Positions 8,540 through 17,153 of a stretch of DNA of 64,000 bases are shown here, in pieces (position 1 is the first letter of the stretch; each line of letters opens with the position of its first letter). This stretch comes from JADGGM01 sp027307005 (lineage in GTDB: Bacteria > Gemmatimonadota > Gemmatimonadetes > Gemmatimonadales > Gemmatimonadaceae). The position numbers and the translations under genes are program-made. Below the pieces are notes generated by a model. That model did no database searches and was not told the DNA's origin. It saw nothing but the letters and a program-made list of their open reading frames with translations. The stretch is taken from the NCBI GenBank assembly GCA_035455745.1, contig DATIEP010000090.1, forward strand, positions 1-64,000. Direction: 5' to 3'.

Positions 8540-9933
8540 CGGCCGTAGCTGCCCTGCGCGATACCCGACAGCACGGGCAGCGCGCGCGGACGCGCGGCGC
8601 TCGCCGATCCCGCCGGCACCGTCACGCGCGCCACCCGTGCGGTGAAATCATCGTCGGTCTCGACCGACTCGACGACGCATTCGATGATCGAGCCCGGCGT
8701 GGCGTCGCCCTCGAGATACGTGACGCCGTCGATGTCGTCCGCCTGCCACCAGAGCCGGCCCTCGGCGCGCTCGCCCGGAGCCGCGGCCCGATCCACGATG
8801 GCCGGCACCGTCCGCCCAACGTAACGCTCGGCGCGCTCGGCCCCGACGGCGCGCTGGATGTCCGTTAGGCGGTCGAGCCGCTCCAGCTTGAGCGATGCCG
8901 GGACGTCGTCGGCCAGCGCCGCGGCCCGCGTCCCCTCCTGCGCCGAGTAGGTGAAGGCCCCCACGCGATCGAAGCGAACCTCCTCGAGCAGGTCGCACAA
9001 CTGCTGGAAATCATCGTCCGTCTCGCCGGGGAAGCCCACGATGCACGTCGTGCGCACCGCGACATCCGGCACCGCATCGCGCAGCCGGGCGACGCACGCC
9101 CGAATCGTGTCCGCCCGCTCCGGACGACGCATGCGCGCCAGCACCGCGTCCGACCCGTGTTGAATCGGGATATCGAGATACGGCACGATGCGCCGCTCGC
9201 GCGCCATCAGGTCGAGCAGTCGCGTCGTGATCCCCGCCGAATAGACGTACAGCATGCGGATCCACGGGATGGACGTCGCGTCGACCAGCGCCTCGAGCAG
9301 CTCCGGCAGACCGGTTCCGTCGCGCCGGTCGCGACCGAAATGCGCGAGGTCCTGCGCCACGAGATTGATCTCGCGCGCGCCCTGCAGCTCCAACACCTGC
9401 GCCTCACGCACGACGTCGTCGAGCGCGAACGATCGATGCGTGCCGCGCATGAGCGGGATCGCGCAGAACGCGCACCCGTGGTCGCAGCCCTCGCTGATCT
9501 TGAGGTACCGCACGTGCGGCACGTCTCCCGTGTACAGCCTAACGCCCGGATGATCGGCCTCGCGCCACACCGGATCCTGCAGCACGCCGCGCTCTCGGAG
9601 GGCCGGCACCAACCGATCCATTTCCGACGCGCCGAGGAACAGATCCACCTCCGGCAGCTCGGCGGCGAGCTCGGCCTTGTGCCGCTCGACCATGCATCCC
9701 ACCGCGACGAGCGTGCGGCAGTTGCCTAACCGCTTGAGCCGGCCGGCCTCGACGATCGCGTCGATCGACTCCTGTTTCGCTGCGTCGATGAACCCGCAGG
9801 TGTTGATCACGATGACGTCGGCACGCTCGAGCTCGGTCGTGTGCCGCGCGCCGTGATCCGCCAACTGCGCGAGATAGCGCTCGCTGTCGACAGTATTTTT
9901 GTCGCAGCCGAGCGTGATGAATCCGATGTTCAC
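8536..9933 (-). CDS. rimO: Ribosomal protein S12 methylthiotransferase (RimO)
   Basis: A 465-aa radical-SAM methylthiotransferase that modifies an aspartate of ribosomal protein S12. The start is GTG 9933, giving MNIGFITLGCDKNTVDSE; the frame stays open upstream only because it runs through low-complexity repeats. The N-terminal Fe-S cluster cysteines are Cys10, Cys46 and Cys80, and the radical-SAM triad is Cys150-x3-Cys154-x2-Cys157. The GCDKNTVD signature favours RimO over MiaB. A TRAM-like C-terminus ends at the hemL start. It is the first gene of the minus-strand chain to hyuB, and its promoter must lie in or beyond the repeat region upstream. Confidence 0.95.
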   Translation of the reverse strand: MNIGFITLGCDKNTVDSERYLAQLADHGARHTTELERADVIVINTCGFIDAAKQESIDAIVEAGRLKRLGNCRTLVAVGCMVERHKAELAAELPEVDLFLGASEMDRLVPALRERGVLQDPVWREADHPGVRLYTGDVPHVRYLKISEGCDHGCAFCAIPLMRGTHRSFALDDVVREAQVLELQGAREINLVAQDLAHFGRDRRDGTGLPELLEALVDATSIPWIRMLYVYSAGITTRLLDLMARERRIVPYLDIPIQHGSDAVLARMRRPERADTIRACVARLRDAVPDVAVRTTCIVGFPGETDDDFQQLCDLLEEVRFDRVGAFTYSAQEGTRAAALADDVPASLKLERLDRLTDIQRAVGAERAERYVGRTVPAIVDRAAAPGERAEGRLWWQADDIDGVTYLEGDATPGSIIECVVESVETDDDFTARVARVTVPAGSASAARPRALPVLSGIAQGSYGR

Positions 9934-10690
9934 GGGGTGGGAGCGAAGACCGGGACTGGCATGGCCGAAAGGTAAGGGCGGAGAAGGCGCTGAGCTACGG
10001 GCGGACAATGCCGGACAATGCCGGAGAAAAAAGCTGAAGACGGACAGAACGCGGACGAAGCCGGACAAAGCCGGAGAAAAAAGCTGAAGGCGGACAGAAC
10101 GCGGACGAAGCCGGACAAGCCGGACAAAAAGCTGAAGGCGGACAGGACGCGGACAGAGCCGGTCAAAGCCGGATTTGTCGATCCAAGGCGGGCACCATCG
10201 AATGCGACCGGGTGGTGATCAGTTGGCGAGTCTTCGGGATTTGGTGTGGTGCGTGTGAAGGGTTTCGCTCTGCCGGACAGGCGGAAGGTACAAGCGGGGA
10301 TCTTCAGGTAGAAATCGTCCCCAGGCCGGCGCTGGACCGCGCGACGCTCGATTTGTCGAGGCGTTCGAGGATGCCTAACGGCCCGTTGTTCTCAGGGCGG
10401 CAATCGACGGTGGTTCTACTCGGTGCGGACTCGAGATGGCGATGGCTCCGGGTGGAAAAGGCGCGTACAAGCCTCAAGGAATCTCGCCTCTCTCCTCGCG
10501 GTTAAATCGGACAAGGCACGACAAGGCAGGACACGTCCGTTGAGTTGTCCAGTCTTGTCCGGCATGTCCGGTGTTGTCCGCCTTCCGGTCTTGTCCGGCA
10601 TGTCCGGTCTTGTCCGCCTTACGGTCTTGTCCGGCATGTCCGGTGTTGTCCGCCTTCTGGTCTTGTCCGGCATGTCCGGTGTTGTCCGCC
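9934..10690. other. 757-bp gene-free region with repeat arrays
   Basis: No supportable gene is present. The left part (about 10001-10175) is a minisatellite of CGGACAA words. The middle (10180-10540) is unique sequence of ordinary composition with one GCCTAACG at 10373. The right part (10552-10695) is a 36-bp tandem array of TTGTCCG words. Open frames exist across the arrays only because the units lack stops. The promoter for rimO should be in this stretch, but I see no convincing -35/-10 pair. Confidence 0.7.
10001..10175. repeat. Degenerate tandem array of CGGACAA words, about 50-bp units
   Basis: Two short GCCGGACAAT copies lead into three units of about 49-50 bp beginning at 10021, 10071 and 10120. 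Each has the order CCGGAGAAAA or CCGGACAAAA, AGCTGAAGGCGGACAG, AACGCGGACGAAG, CCGGACAA. The third copy is the most diverged. The array lies just upstream of rimO and reads TTGTCCG on the rimO strand, the opposite orientation to the array beside yajQ. Confidence 0.85.
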
Positions 10691-10695
10691 TTACC
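10552..10695. repeat. Four tandem 36-bp units overlapping the yajQ stop codon
   Basis: Units at 10552-10587, 10588-10623, 10624-10659 and 10660-10695 share the order GTCTTGTCCGGCATGTCCGG, then TGTTGTCCGCCTT and a 3-base tail (CCG, ACG, CTG or ACC). Unit 2 has CTTGTCCG in place of GTTGTCCG. The last unit runs through the yajQ TAA (10691-10693), so the array abuts the gene with no spacer. There are no unique spacers, so it is not a CRISPR array. Confidence 0.9.
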
Positions 10696-11191
10696 GGTAA
10701 TTCCCGAACTTGAGCTCGACCCCGAAATCGTTGCGGCGAAGCAGCGCGATCGCGCCCTGGAGGTCGTCCTTGGACGGCGACGACACGCGCACCTGGTCGC
10801 CCTGAATCGCCGCCTGCACCTTCTTGAGCTTCGCATCCTTGAGGGTCGCCACGATCTTCTTCGCCGTGTCGCTGTCGAGCGCCATCTTGAGCTTCACCTC
10901 GCGACGCACCGTGTCGCCGCCGGCGGGCGTGATCGCGCCGATGTCGAGATTTTTCACCGGCACGCCGCGCTTGATCAACTTCCCCTGCAGCACGTCGAAG
11001 AGCGCCCGCATCTTGAAATCGTCGTCGGCCACGAGCACGAGCAAGTTCTCGCCGCGACGAAAATCGATCGATGCCTTGGAGCCCTTGAAGTCGTATCGTT
11101 GGGCAATCTCTTTCTGCGACTGGTTGACCGCGTTGTCGACCTCCTGCAAGTCGACCCCCGTGGTCACGTCGAACGAAGCGTGTTGCGCCAT
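10691..11191 (-). CDS. yajQ: YajQ family cyclic-di-GMP/nucleotide-binding protein
   Basis: A 166-aa member of the UPF0234/YajQ family. Family members bind nucleotides, and in some bacteria cyclic di-GMP, and act with transcription factors. Seen: N-terminal ASFDVTTGVDLQEVDNAVNQ, the central YDFKGSKASIDF and the C-terminal GDQVRVSSPSKDDLQG ending KFGNYR. It is full length for the family. It stands alone between two repeat clusters: the 36-bp array covers its stop codon, and a 13-bp inverted repeat lies just upstream of its start. That placement is unusual for a conserved housekeeping-type gene. Confidence 0.93.
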   Translation of the reverse strand: MAQHASFDVTTGVDLQEVDNAVNQSQKEIAQRYDFKGSKASIDFRRGENLLVLVADDDFKMRALFDVLQGKLIKRGVPVKNLDIGAITPAGGDTVRREVKLKMALDSDTAKKIVATLKDAKLKKVQAAIQGDQVRVSSPSKDDLQGAIALLRRNDFGVELKFGNYR

Positions 11192-11212
11192 GCAGACGTC
11201 CGGATGAAGTGA

Positions 11213-11316
11213 TGAGGGCGGACAACGCGCGACACTGGCTGACAGAACCGGATCGTTGTGTGTCCGTCTCTCCGCTCCGGCCTTTGTCCGTCCCGGTCCA
11301 GCCTTGTCCGCCCTCA
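11213..11316. repeat. 13-bp perfect inverted repeat built on the TTGTCCG word
   Basis: The arm TGAGGGCGGACAA (11213-11225) is the exact reverse complement of TTGTCCGCCCTCA (11304-11316), with a 78-nt spacer. The spacer contains further TGTCCG words (GTGTGTCCGTC, TTTGTCCGTCC). It fills the gap between the stop of the BNR-repeat gene (11338) and the yajQ start (11191). It could end transcription of the upstream gene or be a relic of the same repeat family as the two arrays downstream of yajQ. Confidence 0.7.
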
Positions 11317-11337
11317 GTATGCCAGTGTCCGACCTAC

Positions 11338-14300
11338 TTACTTGGACAATAGCGCCGTCTTGCCCGCCACGGCGGTGTTGAACGCCGGGACGTCCTGCGT
11401 CATCACGACGTGCACCTGATCGAGCACCGTGCGCAAGCGGGCCGCGAGTTCGTCGTGCACCGCGATGTCCGACGCAGTGGGCGCGAAGTCGGGGTCGCCC
11501 GCCACGTCGCCGGCGCCCGAGCCCACCGAGCCCTCGAGGTACAGCAGCCGCAAGTACAATCGCATGGGAGCCCGATACGTTTTCTGGTCGTTCTCCTGCA
11601 GCACGGGCTGCAGCAGCTCGTTCTCCACGCCGTCGAGTTTGTCAGAGAGCGTCTTGGCGTCGGCGAACACCGACGTGAACGCCGAATCGTGTCCGTACAT
11701 CTCGCGCAGGTCCTCGACCTGCTTGCGCACCTTCTCGATGGCGTTGATCGCGTCGACCGTCGAATCGATCTCCTGATAGACGCTGTAGGCGAGCGCGCTC
11801 TGCGCCTGCGCGTCGGCGAGGGTCCCGCCCGAATGCGGATCCTTGAGCACCGTGAGCGGCTGCGACAAGCGCTGTCCGGCCGCCTCGAGCTCCACCGTGT
11901 ACGTGCCCGGCGCGACGAGCGGGCCTAACACCGGATCTTCGATGCCGTAGTGGTAGATGCGACGCGTGAGCTTGCCGATGAACCGCTTGTCGGTCCAGAT
12001 CTGCGGATAGCCCTTGGGCGTCGTGCGAAGCGCGACCGTATGCGTGCGGTCGTAGCGAAGATCCCACCAGGTGCGATTCATACCGGCCCTGGCCGGCACC
12101 GTGAGCTTTCGCACCACGGCGTTGTGCGCGTCGCGGATCGTGACGTGCACCGAGTCCGTGCTGCTGTCCTTGAGGAAATAATTGATCACCGCACCGTAGG
12201 GCGGATTCCGGCCGGCCGAGATGTCATCGGGATCGCCCTTGATGCGATTCGATCCGCGGAACCGATACGCCTCACGCGGCGCGAACAGGTCCGCCGGCTT
12301 CGACGCGAGCGTGGCGTCGATCGCGCGCAGCGGCGAGAGGTCGTCGAGAATCCAGAAGCCGCGGCCCTTGGTCGAGATCACGAGATCATCGAAGTGCTCC
12401 TGCACGACGATCCACGTGACCGGCGCGTGCGGCAGATTCGATTGGAGCGGGAACCAGTGTGCGCCGTCATCGAGCGTCACGTAGAGGCCGTTCTCGGTGC
12501 CGGCGTACAGCATGCCTGTGCGCTTGGGGTCTTCGCGCACGATGCCGACGTAGCTGAACACGCTCTTCGGAATGCCGGCGCTGATCATGCGCCACGAGTG
12601 GCCATAATCGGTGGTCTCGTAGATGAACGGATCGCGGTTGTTCTCCTGGTGTCCGTCCACCGAGATGTACGCGCGCCCGGCGTCGTATCGCGACGGCTCG
12701 ATGTTGCTGATCGTGCCGCCCTTGGGGAACCCGGGCGCGGCCGGCGTGACGTCGGCCCAGTGCGCGCCATCGTCGCGCGTGACGTGCACCTTGCCGTCGT
12801 TCGAGCCGGCCCAGATGAGCCCGCGCGTGAGCGGCGATTCGGCGATCGCGAAGAGCGTGCAGCAATACTCGACGCCCAGGTTGTCGTCCGTTAGGCCGCC
12901 AGAGCTGTGCATGTGGGCCGTGTCATCGGTCGTCAGATCGGGACTGATGATCGTCCACGTCTTGCCGCCGTCGGTCGTGCGGTGCACGTACTGGCTGCCC
13001 ACGTACACGGTGCTGTGGTCGAACGGCGAGAGCGCCAGCGGCTGCGTCCAGTTCCAGCGGTACTTGGCCCTGTCGGCCGGCGAATCCAGGGAGCGGTCCG
13101 GCCACGGATCCACCGAGAAGGACTGCTTGGAGCGCAGATCGAACTTCTCGAGACCGCCCTCGTAGCATCCGCCCCAGACGATGGTCGTGTCCACCGGATC
13201 GGGATACGAGAAGCCCGACTCGCATCCCGCCGTCGTTTGCCACAGGGCCGAGGGGATGCTGAACCCCTCACTGTTGCTGGGACCGCGCACGGCGGTGTAG
13301 TCCTGCTCGTTGCCGTAGACGTTGTACGGAACCTCGTTGTCGACGGCGACGTGATAGATCTGCGCGATGGGCAGCACCACGCGGTGCCACTGGCGGCCGT
13401 GCGTCGTGGTGATCTGCACGCCGCCGTCATCGCCGATCATCATGCGGTCGGCGTTGGTCGGATCGGCCCACATGTCGTGCGTGTCGCCGCCCCACGGCAT
13501 CACCACGGCCGTCTCGCCGCCGTCGAGCGAGCGCATGAGGAAGTTGGACGGGAAGTACACTTCGTTAGGCGTCGCGGGCGACACCATGATCCGCGTGTAG
13601 TAGTGCGGACGCTCGGCCAGGAGGTGGCTGTAGGAGACGACGTGCCAGTGGTCGCCGCCGTCGTCGGAGCGCCAGAGGGCGCCCTTCCCTTCCCAGCCGG
13701 TTTCGATGAGCGCGTACCAGCGGCTCGGGTCGTTGGGCGCGATGGCCACGGCCACTTTGCCTAACGGACCCTTGGGCAGGCCCTGCGTGGCGCGCGTCCA
13801 CGTGGTGCCGCCGTCGTGCGAGATGTACACGCCGCTGCCCGACCCGCCGCTGAACTTGCCCCACGTGTGGATGACGAAGGACCACATGCCCGCCACCAGG
13901 ATGCGCGGGTTCACGGGGTCCATCGCCAGATCGGACGCGCCCGTCGAGTCGTTGACGAACAGCACCTTGTCCCACGTCTTGCCGCCGTCGGTGCTCCGAT
14001 ACACGCCGCGATCCGCCTGCGCGCCGTATCCCTGCCCCTCTGCCGCCACGAACACGGTGTTCGCGTTCTGCGGATCGATCACGATGCGCGAGATGCGTCC
14101 CGAGTTCTCGAGCCCCATGTGCGTCCACGTCGCGCCGCCGTCGGTGGACTTGTAGACGCCGTCGCCGATCGAGACGTTGCTCCGAATGAAGCTCTCGCCG
14201 GTCCCGGCCCACACGATCTGATGGTCGGATGGTGCAATCGCGATCGCGCCGATCGATTGCGCGGGCATCGAGTCGAACACCGGCCGCCAGTGAATGCCCG

Positions 14301-14571
14301 CATCCACCGACTTCCAGATGCCACCCGATGCCGCGCCCGCGTAGTAGACGTTGAGATTGCCCGGCTCTCCGACCACCGAGGCCACGCGATTTCCCTGCGG
14401 CCCGATGTAGCGGAACTTGAGCGCGTCGATGCCGACGCCCTGGACCGCCGCGGCGTGCGTGCGCGCTTCGGGCGATTCGTCCTCATCCTGCGCAGCGGCG
14501 CGCGAGGCAAGCAGTGCGAGCGCGACACCGGCGGTCGCGAGCGCGAACACCCGGTTCGAGAATCGGAGCAT
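11338..14571 (-). CDS. Large secreted BNR/Asp-box (sortilin/VPS10-like) repeat protein
   Basis: A 1077-aa protein with an N-terminal signal peptide (cleavage likely near residue 27, after ASRAAA). Much of its length consists of beta-propeller Asp-box repeats of the form SxDGGxTW, for example KSTDGGATW, YRSTDGGKTW, HVTRDDGAHW and VTLDDGAHW. The C-terminal about 200 residues are helical with no repeat. Such proteins are often annotated as glycosyl hydrolases or VPS10-domain proteins and are abundant in Gemmatimonadota and Acidobacteriota (family knowledge). I see no sialidase catalytic set, so no enzymatic role is claimed. It is likely periplasmic or surface located. It is the last gene of its strand before the yajQ repeat zone. 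Confidence 0.85.
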   Translation of the reverse strand: MLRFSNRVFALATAGVALALLASRAAAQDEDESPEARTHAAAVQGVGIDALKFRYIGPQGNRVASVVGEPGNLNVYYAGAASGGIWKSVDAGIHWRPVFDSMPAQSIGAIAIAPSDHQIVWAGTGESFIRSNVSIGDGVYKSTDGGATWTHMGLENSGRISRIVIDPQNANTVFVAAEGQGYGAQADRGVYRSTDGGKTWDKVLFVNDSTGASDLAMDPVNPRILVAGMWSFVIHTWGKFSGGSGSGVYISHDGGTTWTRATQGLPKGPLGKVAVAIAPNDPSRWYALIETGWEGKGALWRSDDGGDHWHVVSYSHLLAERPHYYTRIMVSPATPNEVYFPSNFLMRSLDGGETAVVMPWGGDTHDMWADPTNADRMMIGDDGGVQITTTHGRQWHRVVLPIAQIYHVAVDNEVPYNVYGNEQDYTAVRGPSNSEGFSIPSALWQTTAGCESGFSYPDPVDTTIVWGGCYEGGLEKFDLRSKQSFSVDPWPDRSLDSPADRAKYRWNWTQPLALSPFDHSTVYVGSQYVHRTTDGGKTWTIISPDLTTDDTAHMHSSGGLTDDNLGVEYCCTLFAIAESPLTRGLIWAGSNDGKVHVTRDDGAHWADVTPAAPGFPKGGTISNIEPSRYDAGRAYISVDGHQENNRDPFIYETTDYGHSWRMISAGIPKSVFSYVGIVREDPKRTGMLYAGTENGLYVTLDDGAHWFPLQSNLPHAPVTWIVVQEHFDDLVISTKGRGFWILDDLSPLRAIDATLASKPADLFAPREAYRFRGSNRIKGDPDDISAGRNPPYGAVINYFLKDSSTDSVHVTIRDAHNAVVRKLTVPARAGMNRTWWDLRYDRTHTVALRTTPKGYPQIWTDKRFIGKLTRRIYHYGIEDPVLGPLVAPGTYTVELEAAGQRLSQPLTVLKDPHSGGTLADAQAQSALAYSVYQEIDSTVDAINAIEKVRKQVEDLREMYGHDSAFTSVFADAKTLSDKLDGVENELLQPVLQENDQKTYRAPMRLYLRLLYLEGSVGSGAGDVAGDPDFAPTASDIAVHDELAARLRTVLDQVHVVMTQDVPAFNTAVAGKTALLSK

Positions 14572-14653
14572 GTGTGGCGGTGACGGTTGGAGTGGTACGA
14601 CGTCCGCGAATCGCTGGATACGTTATCCCCGGGACGACGAGACGCAACTCCGC

Positions 14654-15067
14654 CTAGCGCGGCATCATCACCGGCACGACGTGCCGGCGGTTGCGGCGGT
14701 AGCGCCTGAAGTCGCCATCGAGCGTGAGGACCACGCTCTGCACCTCGAGCTCGGTCATGCGCACGAGACAGGCATCGGCGAACGACATGGGCGCGTTCGC
14801 ATACCGCTCGATGAGATGGCGCACGGCAGCGATCTCGAGCCCGATCTGAAAGTCGACGCGGATGATGTCCGATTGGACCAGCGCGAGCACCGCCTCCGCG
14901 CCTCCCTCCACGCGCGACAGAAGAAAGCAGGCCTCGGAGAGCACGGCTTCGCAAGTGAACACCGGCGGCGCGACCGTGTCGAGCACCGACCGCGCCCAGG
15001 GGTGATAGTGATCGCGCCGATTGAGGAGCGCGACGAGCGGGCCGGTATCGATCAGAACGCGCGTCAC
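14654..15067 (-). CDS. PIN-domain toxin, VapC-like
   Basis: A 137-aa PIN-domain ribonuclease toxin candidate. The acidic site is visible at Asp7 (VLIDTGP), Glu45 (LSEAC), Asp98 (FADACL) and Asp117 (LTLDGDF). VapC family toxins cleave tRNA or rRNA. The ATG overlaps the stop of the antitoxin gene by 4 bp, the standard antitoxin-first arrangement. The catalytic residues look intact, so it is probably active. A cleaved target cannot be predicted. Confidence 0.85.
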   Translation of the reverse strand: MTRVLIDTGPLVALLNRRDHYHPWARSVLDTVAPPVFTCEAVLSEACFLLSRVEGGAEAVLALVQSDIIRVDFQIGLEIAAVRHLIERYANAPMSFADACLVRMTELEVQSVVLTLDGDFRRYRRNRRHVVPVMMPR

Positions 15068-15291
15068 TTCCCGTAATGCGCCCTGTACTTCGGGTTCGAC
15101 GACAGGTGGCGCGGCCCGTTCACACCCGATGTGACCGCGTCGACGGCGGCTGTGACCGACGCGCGACCAGCCGCGGTGTACGCGGCGAGCGCCTCGCGTA
15201 CGAGGGACGAGCGGCTCATCTTGCGCGTGCGCGCCCGCTCGGTGAGCGCGTCGTCCAGCGCTTCCGGCAACTTGAACGACACGGTTTTCAT
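15064..15291 (-). CDS. Ribbon-helix-helix antitoxin, VapB-like
   Basis: A 75-aa protein with an N-terminal ribbon-helix-helix fold: the strand MKTVSFKLPEALDDAL, then helices RARTRKMSRSSLVREALAAY. This is the DNA-binding part of many VapB/CopG-type antitoxins. The C-terminal tail (SSNPKYRAHYGK) would wrap the PIN toxin. The gene lies directly downstream of a perfect 9-bp palindrome, the probable autoregulatory operator, and overlaps the toxin gene by 4 bp. Confidence 0.85.
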   Translation of the reverse strand: MKTVSFKLPEALDDALTERARTRKMSRSSLVREALAAYTAAGRASVTAAVDAVTSGVNGPRHLSSNPKYRAHYGK

Positions 15292-15301
15292 GTGCTCCTC
15301 C

Positions 15302-15332
15302 GGTATTACGCTACGACCAGAAACGTAATACC
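15302..15332. promoter_or_regulatory. Palindromic operator of the toxin-antitoxin pair
   Basis: GGTATTACG (15302-15310) and CGTAATACC (15324-15332) form a perfect 9-bp inverted repeat with a 13-nt spacer, ending 11 bp upstream of the antitoxin ATG. It is AT-rich against a GC-rich background. TATTAC/GTAATA could overlap the -10. Ribbon-helix-helix antitoxins usually bind such sites to repress their own operon. Confidence 0.75.
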
Positions 15333-15367
15333 TCCCCGACCGCCACGCAACGCAGGCGGCGCGGGCG

Positions 15368-16231
15368 CTACCCCAGGAAGGACTCCAGCGCCCGGGCCCG
15401 CGAGACGTGGCGCAGGCGGGACAACGCCTTCTCCTTGATCTGCCGCACCCGCTCGCGCGTGATGCCTAACAGAGAGCCGATCTGCTCCAGCGTCATCGGC
15501 TCCTCGCCGTCCAGCCCGAAGTACAACCGCAGAATTTTCGCCTCGCGCTCCTTGAGCGACGACAGCGATTCCTCGATCGCCTCCGTGAGCGCCTTCTCGA
15601 AGGTCTGCTCGTCGGGCGTCGGATTCAGATTGTCGGGCAGATAATCCAGGAGCTTGTTGTCTTCGCCGGGTGTGAGCGGCGCGTCGAGCGAGAGGTGGGT
15701 CTGCGAGATCGAGATCGTCTTCGCGACCTCTTCCTCGCTGATGTCCATCTCTTCCGCGATCTCCTCGTGCGTCGGCTCGCGGCCCAACTCCTGGAGCAGC
15801 GCGTTCGCGCGCTTGCCGATGCGGTGCAGCGTTCCCGCGCGGTTCAAGGGCACGCGCACGATGCGCGACTGTTCCGCCAACGCCTGCAGAATCGCCTGCC
15901 GAATCCACCACACCGCGTACGAGATGAACTTGATGCCCTTCGTCTCGTCGAACTTGTGGGCCGCGCGAATGAGCCCGAGGTTGCCCTCGTTGATCAGGTC
16001 GGCCAGCGCCACGCCCTGATTCTGATACTTTTTTGCGACCGAGACGACGAATCGGAGATTGGATCGCACCAGCTTGTCCAGCGCATCGCCGTCGCCGACG
16101 CGAATCCGCTGCGCCAATCGCACTTCCTCTTCGCGATCGATGAGCGGATACGCGCTGATGTCGCGGAGGTACTGGTCGAGCGACCCTTCGTCGAACGACG
16201 CCTTCTTGTTGCCGGTTACGGCCATACGCAC
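15368..16231 (-). CDS. RNA polymerase sigma-70 family factor (RpoD/RpoS-like, short)
   Basis: A 287-aa sigma factor with regions 1.2 to 4.2 but no region 1.1. Region 1.2 is DQYLRDISAYPLIDREEE, region 2 includes DLINEGNLGLIRAAHKFD and FISYAVWWIRQAI, and region 4.2 has the helix-turn-helix LTLEQIGSLLGITRERVRQI... region. The length fits a group 2 sigma or the compact primary-like sigmas of this phylum. It starts at 16231 or six bases downstream (MAVTGNKK). It lies 76 bp after lepB on the same strand, so co-transcription is possible. The region has no GCCTAACG copies except at 15464. Confidence 0.93.
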   Translation of the reverse strand: MRMAVTGNKKASFDEGSLDQYLRDISAYPLIDREEEVRLAQRIRVGDGDALDKLVRSNLRFVVSVAKKYQNQGVALADLINEGNLGLIRAAHKFDETKGIKFISYAVWWIRQAILQALAEQSRIVRVPLNRAGTLHRIGKRANALLQELGREPTHEEIAEEMDISEEEVAKTISISQTHLSLDAPLTPGEDNKLLDYLPDNLNPTPDEQTFEKALTEAIEESLSSLKEREAKILRLYFGLDGEEPMTLEQIGSLLGITRERVRQIKEKALSRLRHVSRARALESFLG

Positions 16232-16307
16232 GACAGCTCCTGCGGGCGAACACCGCCGCGCGCGGCGGCTCGGTCGGGGACGTGAATCCCGATGGGCCGG
16301 GGGTGCC

Positions 16308-17117
16308 TCAGTGGATTATCGTTCCGAGCCGGTGCCACCGAATGTCGGTGAGCCACGGATATGAGTGCTTGTCGTCGTGTGCGTAACTGTAGTACACGAA
16401 CATCGGTCGGCCAATCAAGAGCGACTTGGGCACGAAGCCCCAGTAGCGGCTGTCCGACGAGATGTCGCGATTGTCGCCGAGGACAAAGTAGCTGTTCGGG
16501 GGGACGATCAGCGGACCCCACGTGTTACGAGAGGGATGATAGCCCGCGCTTGCTTCTGCGCGTTTGACCAAAAAATTGCGCTGCCAATCAAAATCTGCGA
16601 AGGACTGATCGGAGTCCGGCTGCACGTGCTCGACGTACGGCTCGCGCATCGCGGCGCCGTTCACGAACACCGTATCATTGCGCATTTCCACCGTGTCGCC
16701 CGGCATTCCGATGAGACGCTTCACGTACGGCGTGACGCGGTCTTTCGGGAAATGGAAGACGATCACCTCGCCGCGCTGCGGCCGGCGAAACGCCGGCATG
16801 CGCAGATGCGTGAACGGGATCTCGGCCCCGTACACCGCCTTGTTGACCAGCAGAAAGTCGCCGACGAGCAACGTGTTCTCCATGCTCGCCGACGGAATCT
16901 TGAACGCCTCCATGATGAACGTGCGCGCGAGCATGAACAGCGCGATGGCGATGATGACGGTACGGGCGTAATCGGCAAACGCGTTCCAGCGCCACGTGGT
17001 CCGATTCATCGCACGCAGTACCTCCGCGCGGTGCTCGTCGGTGACGGACCTCAGTGTGGGAATGGCGGCGGGTGCGCGGTCAGTCATCTGCTGCGACGCA
17101 AAGGAAGGCTGCGTCAA
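16308..17117 (-). CDS. lepB: Signal peptidase I (LepB)
   Basis: A 269-aa serine protease that removes Sec/Tat signal peptides at the membrane. One N-terminal membrane helix lies at about residues 52-66. The catalytic Ser78 is in IPSASMENTL and the catalytic Lys133 in PYVKRLIGMPGD, followed by the box VLGDNRDISSDSR. The start may be 17117 or the in-frame ATG 30 bases later (MTDRAPAAIP); the upstream one is listed. It is downstream of the aldehyde dehydrogenase and upstream of the sigma factor. The family assignment is secure. Confidence 0.95.
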   Translation of the reverse strand: MTQPSFASQQMTDRAPAAIPTLRSVTDEHRAEVLRAMNRTTWRWNAFADYARTVIIAIALFMLARTFIMEAFKIPSASMENTLLVGDFLLVNKAVYGAEIPFTHLRMPAFRRPQRGEVIVFHFPKDRVTPYVKRLIGMPGDTVEMRNDTVFVNGAAMREPYVEHVQPDSDQSFADFDWQRNFLVKRAEASAGYHPSRNTWGPLIVPPNSYFVLGDNRDISSDSRYWGFVPKSLLIGRPMFVYYSYAHDDKHSYPWLTDIRWHRLGTIIH

Positions 17118-17153
17118 TGATAGACAGCCGCAAGGAAGAGCGGCAAGGGGCGA

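Noticed and set aside
9899..10505. Open frames across the repeat arrays (Lys/Asp/Arg-rich peptides)
   Set aside because: The frames exist because the repeat units lack stops. No start signal, no conserved domain and the composition follows the repeats.
10552..10695. CRISPR-like array
   Set aside because: The 36-bp units are directly adjacent with no unique spacers, and no cas genes are near.
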